NCBI RefSeq assembly: GCF_014076495.1
Contig: NZ_CP043575.1
Coordinates: 3,968,001 to 4,032,000, forward strand
Direction: 5' to 3'
DNA length: 64,000 bases
Source of the DNA: Comamonas koreensis
Lineage (GTDB): Bacteria > Pseudomonadota > Gammaproteobacteria > Burkholderiales > Burkholderiaceae_C
In this document: positions 7,992 to 17,753 of the stretch, in pieces
Layout of the letters: each line of letters opens with the position of its first letter
How positions within the stretch are numbered: position 1 is the stretch's first letter
Notes under the pieces: model-generated
Seen by the model: the letters and a program-made list of their open reading frames with translations, nothing else
Databases searched by the model: none
What the model was told of the DNA's origin: nothing
Program-made: the position numbers and the translations under genes

Positions 7992-9218
7992 TCACCAGCC
8001 GCACAAGGCCGCGCCCACCACCACCCATAGCGCGGAGAGCCGGGCCAACACCAGCAGGCCGAATGCGGCCAGCGCCAGGCCAAAATCCAGCCGGGAATGG
8101 ATGGCGCTGGTCCACACCGGGTCGTACAGCGCAGCCAGCAGCACGCCGACAACCGATGCATTGATGCCCGCCATCGCCCGCTGCACGCCGGCCCGCTGGC
8201 GCAGCGATTCCCAGTACGGCAGCACACCGGCCACCAGCAACAGGCCCGGCAAAAACACCGCCAGCAGCAAGGCCAGGCCGGCCCACCAGCCGCCCCATGG
8301 CGCGGGCATGGCCGCGCCCAGGTAGGCGGCAAACGTGAACAGCGGGCCCGGCACGGCTTGGGCTGCGCCGTAACCGGCCAGCAGTATGTCGTTGGACACC
8401 AGCCCGCCCGGCACCAAGCTGGCCTGCAACAACGGCAACACCACATGGCCGCCGCCAAACACCAGTGCACCGGCCTGGAAGACCTGGCTTGCGATGGCCA
8501 GCAAGCTGCCTCCATACGCGGCTATCAGCCAGGGGCTCAGCCCCAGCAACACGGCGTAGACCAGCAGCAAGCAGCTTCCCACACGGTTGCTGACACCATA
8601 GTGCTGGTGCTGTGCCGCAGGCAGCGGGCCCAGCTTCAGCACCCAGCGGCCCAGCACTGCACCCAGCACGATGGCTGCCAGCTGCCCATAGGTGGAAGGC
8701 ACGGCCAGCACCAGCAAGGCGGCGGCGATGGCCCATGCGGCACGCAGCCGGTCCGGACACAACGCCCGCGCCATGCCCCATACGGCCTGCGCCACCACCG
8801 CGACGGCCACGACCTTGAGGCCATGCACGGCGCCCGATGTGGCCAGCCCTGTCCATTGCGACATGCCCAGTGCCAACAGCATCAGCAGCAGGGCCGATGG
8901 CAAGGTAAAACCCAGCCAGGCTGCCAAGGCCCCCCACCAACCCGCCCGGCCCAGGCCCAAGGCCATGCCGACCTGGCTGCTGGCCGGGCCGGGCAGAAAC
9001 TGGCACAGCGCCACCAGATCCGCATAGGCGCGCTCATCGATCCAGCGCCGGCGCAGCACAAACTCGGTATGGAAATAGCCCAGATGCGCGACCGGCCCGC
9101 CAAACGAGGTCAGGCCCAGCTTCAAAAAGGCGCCCAGCACTTCCAGCGCAGAGCCCTTGGCCGGGGTGGCATCTGCTTGCGGTGAAGGGCAAGGCTCTGG
9201 GCTGGGGTGGGCGTTCAT
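7992..9218 (-). CDS. chrA: Chromate efflux transporter ChrA
   Basis: A 408-residue inner-membrane protein made of two homologous CHR halves. The first contains LGLTSFGGPVAHLGYFH and QFLPGPASSQVG; the second contains VFGGGHVVLPLLQ and AAQAVPGPLFTFAAYLG. These paired FGGP/FGGGH and PGP motifs are diagnostic of long-chain ChrA, which expels chromate. The start at 9218 gives the usual cytoplasmic N-terminus; the frame stays open upstream to 9662 but that overlaps the LysR remnant on the other strand. No chrB regulator is nearby. The neighbouring broken LysR gene may once have been its divergent regulator. Confidence 0.92.
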   Translation of the reverse strand: MNAHPSPEPCPSPQADATPAKGSALEVLGAFLKLGLTSFGGPVAHLGYFHTEFVLRRRWIDERAYADLVALCQFLPGPASSQVGMALGLGRAGWWGALAAWLGFTLPSALLLMLLALGMSQWTGLATSGAVHGLKVVAVAVVAQAVWGMARALCPDRLRAAWAIAAALLVLAVPSTYGQLAAIVLGAVLGRWVLKLGPLPAAQHQHYGVSNRVGSCLLLVYAVLLGLSPWLIAAYGGSLLAIASQVFQAGALVFGGGHVVLPLLQASLVPGGLVSNDILLAGYGAAQAVPGPLFTFAAYLGAAMPAPWGGWWAGLALLLAVFLPGLLLVAGVLPYWESLRQRAGVQRAMAGINASVVGVLLAALYDPVWTSAIHSRLDFGLALAAFGLLVLARLSALWVVVGAALCGW

Positions 9219-9396
9219 AGGGAGGCACAGTCGCGGTGGTTGGCCAGCAGCATAAGCGGGCTCGGTGGCATTGCCAAGACGATCATGCATCAACTTGCCT
9301 GCGCAGGCCTTGGCAGCAAGCGCTTGCTGCCCGCATTCATCAGCCCCATGCCGACAATCGCCGCACCACCACCTACCAGCAAGGAAGCGGTGCGAG

Positions 9397-10005
9397 CGCC
9401 TGCAGATCGCCTCGTTTGGCGCGACATCCTCGCTGCGCCTGCTGCCGCAGCTGCTGGCCGCATTTCGCCAGGCCCATCCACTGGTCGAGGTGCATATCGA
9501 AGAAGCGGTGAACAGCGTGGTGCTGCAATGGCTGCTGGAGCGCCGCGTGGAGCTGGGCTTTGTGGTTTTGCCCGACGAGCGCTTTGACTCGGTGCCGCTG
9601 ATCGAGGGCGAGTTGGTGGCCGTGCTGCCCGCCACCCATCCGTTGGCCCAGAAGACCAGCATCAGCGCGCTGGATTTTCATAACCAGCCATTTATTCGCA
9701 CCTCGGCGGGCTCCGGCCCGCGGGTGGACGCGTTCTTGGCCGACAAAGGCGCCGTTCCCAACACCTTGTACCGGTTTGAGCAGCTCAGCTCGATGATGGG
9801 CTTTGTCGCGCAAGGCGATGCGCTGACCATTGCCGCGCGCCTGGCGCTGCCCGCGCCCCCGGCCGGCGTCACCTACCGCCGGCTCATGCCGCGCAACCAC
9901 CGGCCCATCGCGCTGGCGGCGCTGCGCTTTGACCGCTTATCGCCGGCAGCAGCGGCCTTTGTCGAAACCACCCGAAAACTGCGCAAGCGCCTGGTGCTGG
10001 AATAA
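9397..10005 (+). pseudogene. LysR-type regulator remnant lacking its helix-turn-helix
   Basis: From RLQIASFGATSSLRLLPQL onward this frame is a clear LysR effector-binding domain, with AFRQAHPLVEV, the LGFVVLP strand and a C-terminal FVETTRKLRKRL. The preceding ~60 codons (frame opens at 9265) show no winged HTH in any of the three plus frames, and LysR proteins start about 90 residues before this point. A stretch TSKEAVRAPADRL in another frame (around 9378-9415) resembles a LysR linker, which suggests a frameshift as well as loss of the 5' part. The break lies against the chrA start, so a deletion between the two divergent genes is likely. A shortened protein could still be translated but could not bind DNA. 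Confidence 0.7.
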
Positions 10006-10048
10006 GGCGCCTGGACGTCAGCGCCTCGCTGCCGGGCGCAAGCCGGGT

Positions 10049-10879
10049 TTATTCGCCGCTCAGCGCAATCACCACCGCCGAGGGCTCCACCGTCACCTGC
10101 ACCGCAGAGCGCGCGCGCAGCGACGTGGCCTCGCGGCTAAAGCCCACCAGCTGCACGCCAGACTGCAGGCGTACGGCCAGCTCCTGCACCGTGCCGCCGC
10201 GCGTGGCCCGTGTAACCGCACCCTGCCAGACGTTGCCCCCCGGCGCCAGCGCGGCAGCGGCCGATTCCGCTTGCACCGCGACAGCGGTGGCCTTGCACAT
10301 GGCAAGCACCGGCAGGCCCTGGCGCAGGCCCAAGAGCTGCGCGCTCTCATCGGTGATATGGGAATGCAATACAAACTGCGCGCCAGCATCGGCCCCCTGC
10401 AATTGCACCTGCACCAAGGGGCCGCTGCGGCTGAGTTGGGCCACGACACAGGGCCATTGGTTGCGCATGCTGGTCATCACCTGCAATCGCGCCAGGGTGG
10501 TGGCCACTGAGATGCCTGCTTGCCCGGCATTGCGTGCCTGGGGGTCTGCAGCCGTTGGAAGCTGGCGCGCATGCTCGAGCTGCACATGCAATTGCTCACG
10601 GGCATGGCCCATGGCATCGGCCGCTTCGAGCAGCAGCAGCGCATCGGCCGTGAGCTGCGCCCCCCCGCCGCCCTTGCCGCCCACACTGCGCTGCACCAGC
10701 TCCACACCCGCCAGGTTGGACAAGGTATCCAGGGCCTGCCAGGCCGCCTTGTAGCTGATGCCCACGCGGCGCGCGGCCTCGGAGATGGAGCCGCAATCCT
10801 GGATATGGCGCAGCACATCCATGCGGCGGTCAGAGCGCTTCTCGGCGAGCGCGGCAGCGAGCGATGCTTGGGGAATCAT
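10049..10879 (-). CDS. modE: ModE-type molybdate-responsive transcriptional regulator
   Basis: A 276-residue regulator. The N-terminal LysR-like wHTH (RRMDVLRHIQDCGSISEAARRVGISYKAAWQALDTL) is the ModE type, and two TOBE/Mop-like molybdate-binding repeats follow (around residues 125-190 and 200-275, seen as SMRNQWPCVVAQL and RATRGGTVQELAVRL). Molybdate-bound ModE represses modABC. The start at 10879 (MIPQASL) is chosen by homology; the frame runs open to 11023. It is divergent from modA, with a perfect palindrome at the modA promoter and a half-site array upstream of modE. Confidence 0.92.
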   Translation of the reverse strand: MIPQASLAAALAEKRSDRRMDVLRHIQDCGSISEAARRVGISYKAAWQALDTLSNLAGVELVQRSVGGKGGGGAQLTADALLLLEAADAMGHAREQLHVQLEHARQLPTAADPQARNAGQAGISVATTLARLQVMTSMRNQWPCVVAQLSRSGPLVQVQLQGADAGAQFVLHSHITDESAQLLGLRQGLPVLAMCKATAVAVQAESAAAALAPGGNVWQGAVTRATRGGTVQELAVRLQSGVQLVGFSREATSLRARSAVQVTVEPSAVVIALSGE

Positions 10880-10951
10880 GGCGCGAATCTTCGCATGCTT
10901 TAGCGCCCCGCGCCGGTGCCCAAAGCGCGGTTGGAGAAAAGCCTTGCCCAG

Positions 10952-10984
10952 AATAGCGTGCCAATAGCGGACCAATAGCATGCC
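10952..10984. repeat. Three 11-bp direct repeats carrying the ModE half-site
   Basis: AATAGCGTGCC, AATAGCGGACC and AATAGCATGCC follow one another without gaps at 10952, 10963 and 10974. Each begins with AATAGC(G), the arm of the ModE palindrome at 11043-11065. An 11-bp period puts all copies on roughly the same face of the helix, upstream of modE. Confidence 0.7.
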
Positions 10985-11011
10985 CATACAGGGGCCTATG
11001 GCCCCCATCAT

Positions 11012-11040
11012 TTGGCACCCCAAAACAATCTCGCTACACT
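11012..11040 (+). promoter_or_regulatory. Sigma-70-like promoter of modABC
   Basis: TTGGCA (11012-11017) and TACACT (11035-11040) are separated by 17 bp. The predicted start near 11047 falls inside the ModE palindrome. Confidence 0.6.
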
Positions 11041-11042
11041 CG

Positions 11043-11835
<793 letters not shown>

Positions 11836-12006
11836 GGCGCGGCGGGCCACCGAACTGGCGGGTCTGATCCCGCTGGTCTCTGCTCGGCCATTGACCTCAG
11901 CGCGTTGGTCCGGCCAAACACTGCCCTTGCCGGGCCCGCGCTGCGCGTGCACCATGTGCGCAGCAGCCTCCCTCCTTCAACCCACCTCGCCACGCCCTCC
12001 TCTGCC

Positions 12007-12705
12007 GTGAGTACCTCCCTTCTCAGCCCCGACGACTGGGCCGCCATCTGGCTGACGCTGGAGCTCGCCAGCGTCACGACTGCCCTGCTGCTGGTGCTGG
12101 CCACGCCGCTGGCCTGGTGGCTCGCGCATACGGCATCGCGCTGGCGCGGCCCCATTGGCGCGGTGGTGACCTTGCCGCTGGTGCTGCCGCCAACGGTGAT
12201 CGGCTTTTACCTGCTGGTCACGATGGGCCCCAATGGCCCGGTGGGCCAGCTCACCAGCGCCCTGGGTCTGGGCTATCTGCCCTTTACCTTTGCCGGGCTG
12301 GTGGTGGGCTCGCTGGTCTACTCGCTGCCCTTTGCCGTGCAGCCGTTGCAGCGGGCCTTTGAGGGCCTGGGCCGCCGCCCCCTGGAAGTGGCTGCCACCC
12401 TGGGCGCGAGCCGTATCGACAGTTTCTTCAGCGTGGCGCTGCCGCTGGCGCGCCCCGGATTTATCACCGCAGCCGTACTGACCTTTGCCCACACGGTGGG
12501 CGAGTTCGGCATCGTGCTGATGCTGGGCGGCAATATCCCCAGCAAGACGCGCGTGGTGTCGGTGCAGATCTACGACCATGTCGAAGCGATGGAGTATGCG
12601 CAGGCACACTGGCTGGCCGGCTGCATGGTGGTGTTTGCCTTTGTGGTGTTGGTGGCCTTGCAATGGCTGCAACCCCGCGACAGGAACAACGCGAGCCCCC
12701 TATGA
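12007..12705 (+). CDS. modB: Molybdate ABC transporter permease
   Basis: An inner-membrane permease of ~232 residues. Its five or so hydrophobic helices include PLVLPPTVIGFYLL, and the EAA loop reads EVAATLGASRIDSFFSVALPLARPG, contacting ModC. The GTG at 12007 gives VSTSLLSPDDWAAIWLTLELA, the normal ModB N-terminus. An upstream ATG at 11905 is in frame but adds ~34 residues with no helix. Its stop overlaps the modC start by 4 bp (ATGA), showing translational coupling. Confidence 0.92.
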   Translation: MSTSLLSPDDWAAIWLTLELASVTTALLLVLATPLAWWLAHTASRWRGPIGAVVTLPLVLPPTVIGFYLLVTMGPNGPVGQLTSALGLGYLPFTFAGLVVGSLVYSLPFAVQPLQRAFEGLGRRPLEVAATLGASRIDSFFSVALPLARPGFITAAVLTFAHTVGEFGIVLMLGGNIPSKTRVVSVQIYDHVEAMEYAQAHWLAGCMVVFAFVVLVALQWLQPRDRNNASPL

Positions 12706-13838
12706 CGCAAGCCCAGAACCACCACGACGGCATTCACGCGCGCCTGCAGCTGCAGCGCGCCGCGTTCCAACTGCAGGTGGACCTGCAGCTGCCCGGCGAG
12801 GGCGTCACCGCACTGTTTGGCCCCTCGGGCTGCGGCAAGACCAGTTGCCTGCGCGCCATTGCCGGGCTCGAACGTGCCCAGGGCCAGGTCAGCGTCAATG
12901 GCGAGCGCTGGCAAGACGATGACAGCGCCCACTGGCTGCCCACGCACCAGCGGGCACTGGGCTATGTCTTCCAGGAGGCAAGCCTGTTCCCGCACCTGAG
13001 CGCCCATGACAACATCCGCTACGGCCTGCGCCGCACCCCGGCCGCGCGCCAGCGCGTGCAGATCGAGCGCCTGGTCGAGCTGCTGGGCATTGGCCCGCTG
13101 CTGGGGCGCAAACCTGCCACCTTGTCGGGCGGCGAACGCCAGCGCGTGGCCATTGCCCGTGCACTGGCTACCAGCCCGCGCGTGCTGCTGATGGATGAAC
13201 CGCTGGCGGCGCTGGATGCCGAGCGCAAGGCCGAGGTGCTGCCCTACCTGGACCAGCTCAGCGATCAGCTCAAGCTGCCGATCCTGTACGTCAGCCACTC
13301 GATCGACGAAGTGGGCCGCCTGGCCGACCGGGTGGTGCTGCTGCAAACCGGCCGTGTCGTGGCGCAGGGGCCGGTGGCCGACATGCTGACCGCGCTGAAT
13401 GCCCCGCTGGCCCAGGCCCTGCCCGATGCCCAGCAAGCCAGCCTGCTCGAAGGCCAGGTCTGCGGCCACGACCTGCAAGACCACCTGTGGTCGCTGCAAA
13501 TAGGCGCCCACCCGCAGCTGCAGCTGCACTGGACGCAGGCCGATGCCCATTACCGGCAAGGCGAGCGGGTGCGCCTGCGCGTGATGGCGCGCGATGTCAG
13601 CCTGTCGCTGATGCCCCAGACCGGCAGCTCCATTCTCAACAGCCTGCCGGCCGTGGTGACGGCCCTGCAGCAAAGCAGCCCAGGCCAGGTGCTGGTGCAG
13701 CTGCGCCTGGCACCGGGTGCGGCTGATGACACGCCCCACCTGCTGGCGCTGGTCTCGGCCCGCTCGGCACGTCTGTTGCAGCTGGGTCCCGGCCTGCTCG
13801 TGCATGCGCAGCTCAAGGGCGTTGCCGTCTTGCGCTGA
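12702..13838 (+). CDS. modC: Molybdate ABC transporter ATP-binding protein
   Basis: A 378-residue ATPase. Walker A is GPSGCGKTS (residues ~40-48), the signature is LSGGERQR, and Walker B is VLLMDEPLAALD with an H-loop YVSHSIDEV. The C-terminal ~130 residues form a TOBE/Mop-like regulatory domain (ERVRLRVMARDVSLSLM), as in full-length ModC. The start at 12702 overlaps the modB stop. It energises molybdate uptake for Mo-cofactor enzymes. Confidence 0.95.
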   Translation: MTQAQNHHDGIHARLQLQRAAFQLQVDLQLPGEGVTALFGPSGCGKTSCLRAIAGLERAQGQVSVNGERWQDDDSAHWLPTHQRALGYVFQEASLFPHLSAHDNIRYGLRRTPAARQRVQIERLVELLGIGPLLGRKPATLSGGERQRVAIARALATSPRVLLMDEPLAALDAERKAEVLPYLDQLSDQLKLPILYVSHSIDEVGRLADRVVLLQTGRVVAQGPVADMLTALNAPLAQALPDAQQASLLEGQVCGHDLQDHLWSLQIGAHPQLQLHWTQADAHYRQGERVRLRVMARDVSLSLMPQTGSSILNSLPAVVTALQQSSPGQVLVQLRLAPGAADDTPHLLALVSARSARLLQLGPGLLVHAQLKGVAVLR

Positions 13839-13879
13839 CCGCCATGGCGCGCAGCGGCCGCTCAGGCCCCGCCAACAAC

Positions 13880-13905
13880 AAAAAAGCCCGGACGCATCCG
13901 GGCTT
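13880..13905. terminator. Terminator between modC and the convergent OmpA-like gene
   Basis: Stem 13884-13892 with 13897-13905 (AAGCCCGGA/TCCGGGCTT), loop CGCA. An A-run on the left gives a T-tract for the minus-strand gene. Confidence 0.8.
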
Positions 13906-13926
13906 GGTCGTGTCTGCTGGGGCCGA

Positions 13927-14559
13927 TTAAGGGGCCAGCACCACTTCCACGCGGCGCGCTTGGGCATTGTTGCCCGCGCTCTCCACCGCTTCGGGCTTCT
14001 TCAGCTCCAGCTTGTCTTCGGTCACGCCCAGGGCCAGCAGCGCATCGCGCACGGCAAAGGCGCGTTGCTTGGCCAGCTCGGCGTTCTTGTCTGCGTCGCC
14101 AGTGGCATCGGTGTAGCCCGAGATGACGGCGCGTTGGCCGGCCTTGACGCCAGCGATCACATCCACCAGCGCTTCGTTCGCACCCTGGGCCAGCTCGGCC
14201 TTGGCCGTGGCAAAGTAGAACTTGACCACACCGTTTTCGATCACCACCGCAGCAGCGTCATCGGCCACCACGGCAGCACCGCCAGCAGCAGCGGCTACGC
14301 CGGTAGCGCCAGCGGCATTGCCAGCCTCCGCCGCAGCGGCCGCACGGGCAGCAGCAACGGCCGGGTCCGTACCACCCAGCACGGCGCCGCGCTTGGCGCC
14401 AGTCTCAGCAGCGACCACGCCGGCTTGGCCAGACTTGGCGCCATGCAAGCCTGTGTAGGCGCCAAACCAGATCACGCCCAACACCACCAGGGTGATCAGG
14501 GCAAATACCAGGCCCAAGGCAAAGCGCTCATCACCGTCATTATTTTGCGAAGAACTCAC
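13927..14559 (-). CDS. OmpA-family protein with N-terminal membrane anchor
   Basis: A 210-residue protein. One transmembrane helix (residues ~13-35, FALGLVFALITLVVLGVIW) is followed by an Ala/Gly-rich linker and a C-terminal OmpA peptidoglycan-binding domain. The key features are VVKFYFATAKAEL, ISGYTDATGDADKNAELAKQRAFAVRDALLALGV and a final NAQARRVEVVL. It probably tethers the inner membrane to peptidoglycan, unlike porin-type OmpA. It is a single gene, convergent with modC. Confidence 0.82.
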   Translation of the reverse strand: MSSSQNNDGDERFALGLVFALITLVVLGVIWFGAYTGLHGAKSGQAGVVAAETGAKRGAVLGGTDPAVAAARAAAAAEAGNAAGATGVAAAAGGAAVVADDAAAVVIENGVVKFYFATAKAELAQGANEALVDVIAGVKAGQRAVISGYTDATGDADKNAELAKQRAFAVRDALLALGVTEDKLELKKPEAVESAGNNAQARRVEVVLAP

Positions 14560-15001
14560 AGTCAGACTCCAGGCACCCGTGGTGCATTAAAAAAGAAATT
14601 GTTGTGGCTGCATGCCGTGGCCGCGCAGGCCCTGCACAGCCCCATGGCAGATACGCGCGAGATTGTACCTTGCAGCACTGGCGCTGCGCAGCGAACCTCC
14701 CACGGCCCATGCAGCCAATCCGGTGCGCAAAGTGGCAACCAACCAGGTAGTAACCCGGCACCCGGCGCTCGAAAATAGATAGCAGGTCATCGTGACACCA
14801 TGCCCTTTACCTAGTGATTACCCTTGAGTTGGCGGCTTTCTCTGAAATATTTTTTCATCCTTGCGCCTGTTCGCAACATCGGCAAGGTAATTTGTATGGG
14901 GAAGCGCGTAGTTATTCGTAAAATCAGTGCTTTTCGAAAATGTGCATTTGCTTACCGGCAATGAGCACGTGTGACAGGACTAGCCAACCATTGGAGACAC
15001 C
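14560..15001. other. 442-bp divergent intergenic region, no gene seen
   Basis: This separates the OmpA-like gene from dctQ. No convincing ORF or structured RNA is visible. It must hold both promoters; TTGGAG before 15002 is the dctQ ribosome site. I looked for a sigma-54 element, often found at dct promoters, and saw none with proper spacing. Confidence 0.5.
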
Positions 15002-15634
15002 ATGCAGGCTTTACTCGCCCTATCCAGGGCTATCGACAGGCTCAATGCTTTCGTCGGCAAATACTCAATCTGGCTTATCTTTGCCGCCACCTTCATCAGC
15101 GCCGCCAACGCCATCGTCCGCAAGGCCTTCGACGCCAGCTCCAACGCCTTCCTGGAAGTGCAGTGGTACCTGTTCGCCTGGTCCTTCTTGCTGGCCGCCG
15201 GCTACACCTTGCTGCACCGTGAGCATGTGCGCATCGACGTCATCAACTCGCGCCTGTCCAAGACCAAGCAGGTCTGGATCGACATCATCGGCTTTGCGCT
15301 GTTCCTCACTCCGCTGTGCGTCACGATTCTGTGGCTGAGCATGCCGGTGGTGATCCAGATGTACCAATCTGGCGAAATGTCGGGCAATCCCGGCGGCCTG
15401 ATCCGCTGGCCGGTATGGGCCGCCATCCCCGTGGGCATCACCTTGCTGATGCTCCAGGGCCTGTCCGAGCTGGTCAAGCGCATCGCGTTTCTGACTGGCG
15501 ATGGCCCCGACCCGATGGGCAAGCTCAGCGACAAGAGCGCTGAGGAAGAGCTGGCCGAAGCACTGCGTGCCGAAGCTGAAATCAAGCAGGCCCAGGCGGC
15601 TGCAGCAGTCCAGGCTGCTGCGCGCCAGTCTTGA
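15002..15634 (+). CDS. dctQ: TRAP transporter small permease (DctQ type)
   Basis: A 210-residue membrane protein with four predicted helices. The DctQ hallmarks EVQWYLFAWSFLLAAGYTLLHREHVRIDVI are present in the middle, and a charged Ala/Glu-rich tail closes the protein. Together with DctM it forms the Na+-driven carboxylate importer that receives substrate from the periplasmic DctP. GGAG precedes the ATG, and dctM follows after 21 bp. The length exceeds the ~165 typical of DctQ and fits the subgroup often labelled mannitol/chloroaromatic TRAP. Confidence 0.9.
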   Translation: MQALLALSRAIDRLNAFVGKYSIWLIFAATFISAANAIVRKAFDASSNAFLEVQWYLFAWSFLLAAGYTLLHREHVRIDVINSRLSKTKQVWIDIIGFALFLTPLCVTILWLSMPVVIQMYQSGEMSGNPGGLIRWPVWAAIPVGITLLMLQGLSELVKRIAFLTGDGPDPMGKLSDKSAEEELAEALRAEAEIKQAQAAAAVQAAARQS

Positions 15635-15655
15635 AGGTAGCACGAGGATCTCACC

Positions 15656-17485
15656 ATGGAATTTATCGCTACCAACTACGCCCCGATCATGTTCGCGGGC
15701 CTGATCGTCTTTTTGCTGCTTGGTTTTCCCGTGGCGTTCAGCCTGGGCGCTGCCGGCCTGATGTTCGGCTTTATCGGCATTGAGCTCAATGTGTTTCCCT
15801 CGTCGGTGATGGCCTGGTTGCCCCAGCGCCTGATCGGCATCATGGCCAATGACACCTTGCTGGCCGTGCCGTTCTTCACCTTGATGGGCTTGATACTGGA
15901 GCGCAGCGGCATGGCCGAGGACTTGCTCGACACGGTGGGCCAGGTCTTTGGCCCGATCCGTGGCGGTCTGGCGCTCGCCGTGATCTTTGTCGGCGCGCTG
16001 CTGGCCGCTACCACCGGTGTGGTCGCCGCATCGGTCATCTCCATGGGCCTGATCTCGCTGCCCATCATGCTGCGCTACGGCTATGACCGGCGCCTGGCCT
16101 CGGGCGTGATTGCCGCATCGGGCACCCTGGCCCAGATCATTCCGCCCTCGCTGGTGCTGATCCTGATGGCCGACCAGCTGGGCAAGAGCGTGGGCGATAT
16201 GTACAAGGGCGCGTTCATCCCCGGCTTCATGCTGATGGGTCTGTATGTGCTGTGGGTCGCCTTCCTGGCCATCTTCAAGCCCAAGCTGGTGCCTGCGCTG
16301 CCCGTTGAAGCCCGTATCTACCGCGAAGCCAACGGCAATGCCGGCTACACCTCGCTGATCGTGGTGATGGGCCTGTCGACGATTGTCGCGATCTTCCTGG
16401 CCAACCACATGGCCGACATCCACACCTGGTGGGAAGGCAAGCTGGTCACCGACGTGGCCACCGACGAGAAGATTGTCACGGCCATGTGCGGCGGCACCTT
16501 CATCGCCTTTGTCATCGCCTCGATCAACCGCGTCTTCAAGCTGGGGCTGCTGTCCAAGCTGGCCGAGCGCGTGACCTTTGTGCTGATCCCGCCGCTGCTG
16601 CTGATCTTCCTGGTGCTGGGCACCATCTTCCTGGGCATCGCCACCCCCACCGAAGGCGGCGCCATGGGTGCGATGGCCGCGCTCATCATGGGCTTTGCCC
16701 GCAAGCGCCTGAACATGAACCTGCTCAAGCAGGCGCTGGGCTCGACCACCAAGCTTGCCAGCTTTGTGATGTTCATCATGATTGGCGCGACGACCTTCAG
16801 CCTGGTGTTCCAGGCCGCAGACGGCCCCAAGTGGGTCGAGCACCTGCTCACCAGCCTGCCAGGCGGCCAGACCGGCTTCCTGATCGTCGTCAACGTGATG
16901 ATCTTCTTCCTGGCCTTCTTCCTGGACTACTTTGAGCTGTCGTTCATCGTCGTGCCGCTGCTGGGCCCCGTGGCTGACAAAATGGGCATCGACCTGATCT
17001 GGTTCGGTGTGCTGCTGGCAGTCAACATGCAGACCTCGTTCATGCACCCGCCGTTCGGCTTTGCGCTGTTCTTCCTGCGATCGGTGGCGCCTGATAAGCA
17101 GTATGTGGACCGGGTCACACACAAGGTGATCGAGCCGGTGACCACGATGCAGATCTACAAGGGCGCTGTGCCGTTTGTGCTGATCCAGCTGATCATGGTC
17201 GGTGTGCTGATCGCCTTCCCGGGCATCGTTACGGGAGCTTTGGAAAAGCCGGCGGTTGTCGACATGCAGAAGGTCAATGAGCAGATGATGAACCAGCTGG
17301 GCAACGCAGACGGCGGCTATGGGGACAACCCCTTTGCCAGCCCGGATGCACCCGCCGATGCAGGCGCAGCACCGGGCTCCGATGCAGGCGCAATGCCGGC
17401 ACCCGCCGCAGAAGGCTATGGCTCGGACGATCCAGCCAAGGCCTTGCAGGACTCGCTGGGCACTGCTCCCGCAGAAAGCAAATAA
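15656..17485 (+). CDS. dctM: TRAP transporter large permease (DctM type), extended
   Basis: A 609-residue multi-helix permease. Recognisable DctM segments include the N-terminal FLLLGFPVAFSLGAAGL, the GVVAASVISMGLISLP loop, ASGTLAQIIPPSLVLILMADQ and IATPTEGGAMGAMAAL. It is longer than the ~430 residues of standard DctM. There is an inserted region around residues 220-310 and a C-terminal low-complexity tail of ~60 residues rich in Ala, Pro, Gly and Asp (NPFASPDAPADAGAAPGSDA). Such long forms are known in this TRAP subgroup. It is co-transcribed with dctQ and ends at an intrinsic terminator. Confidence 0.92.
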   Translation: MEFIATNYAPIMFAGLIVFLLLGFPVAFSLGAAGLMFGFIGIELNVFPSSVMAWLPQRLIGIMANDTLLAVPFFTLMGLILERSGMAEDLLDTVGQVFGPIRGGLALAVIFVGALLAATTGVVAASVISMGLISLPIMLRYGYDRRLASGVIAASGTLAQIIPPSLVLILMADQLGKSVGDMYKGAFIPGFMLMGLYVLWVAFLAIFKPKLVPALPVEARIYREANGNAGYTSLIVVMGLSTIVAIFLANHMADIHTWWEGKLVTDVATDEKIVTAMCGGTFIAFVIASINRVFKLGLLSKLAERVTFVLIPPLLLIFLVLGTIFLGIATPTEGGAMGAMAALIMGFARKRLNMNLLKQALGSTTKLASFVMFIMIGATTFSLVFQAADGPKWVEHLLTSLPGGQTGFLIVVNVMIFFLAFFLDYFELSFIVVPLLGPVADKMGIDLIWFGVLLAVNMQTSFMHPPFGFALFFLRSVAPDKQYVDRVTHKVIEPVTTMQIYKGAVPFVLIQLIMVGVLIAFPGIVTGALEKPAVVDMQKVNEQMMNQLGNADGGYGDNPFASPDAPADAGAAPGSDAGAMPAPAAEGYGSDDPAKALQDSLGTAPAESK

Positions 17486-17510
17486 GGGGCGCCCAAGCCC
17501 TTCCCACCCG

Positions 17511-17537
17511 AACCCTGGCTTGCCCAGGGTTTTTTTA
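17511..17537 (+). terminator. Terminator after dctQM
   Basis: AACCCTGG/CCAGGGTT stem (17511-17518 with 17524-17531) followed by a T-run of eight. Confidence 0.88.
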
Positions 17538-17683
17538 TGGCTGCCTGCAGCTGGGTGCCACAACGCCCCGTGCGCTGGTGGTCCGGCGAACCGGCATCGA
17601 GGCGCTCCGGCCGCACCCAGTCATGAATGAGTGCGAAGTACCCAAGCCGCATGCCGATGCACCCACGCAGCCTGTATGGACGC

Positions 17684-17708
17684 AAAAAAGCCGCAGCAAG
17701 CTGCGGCT
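17684..17708 (-). terminator. Terminator after dctP
   Basis: AGCCGCAGC/GCTGCGGCT perfect stem (17689-17697 with 17700-17708). On the minus strand it is followed by six T, 46 bp past the dctP stop. Confidence 0.85.
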
Positions 17709-17753
17709 CTTGGCTGCTGCGGCCAAGCCCCAATGGCCTGGCGCATCTCCCGA

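Noticed and set aside
15065..17563. An 832-residue minus-strand frame opposite dctQM
   Set aside because: It is His/Gln/Asp-rich with no domain, the typical antisense shadow of GC-rich membrane protein genes. dctQ and dctM on the plus strand are unmistakable.
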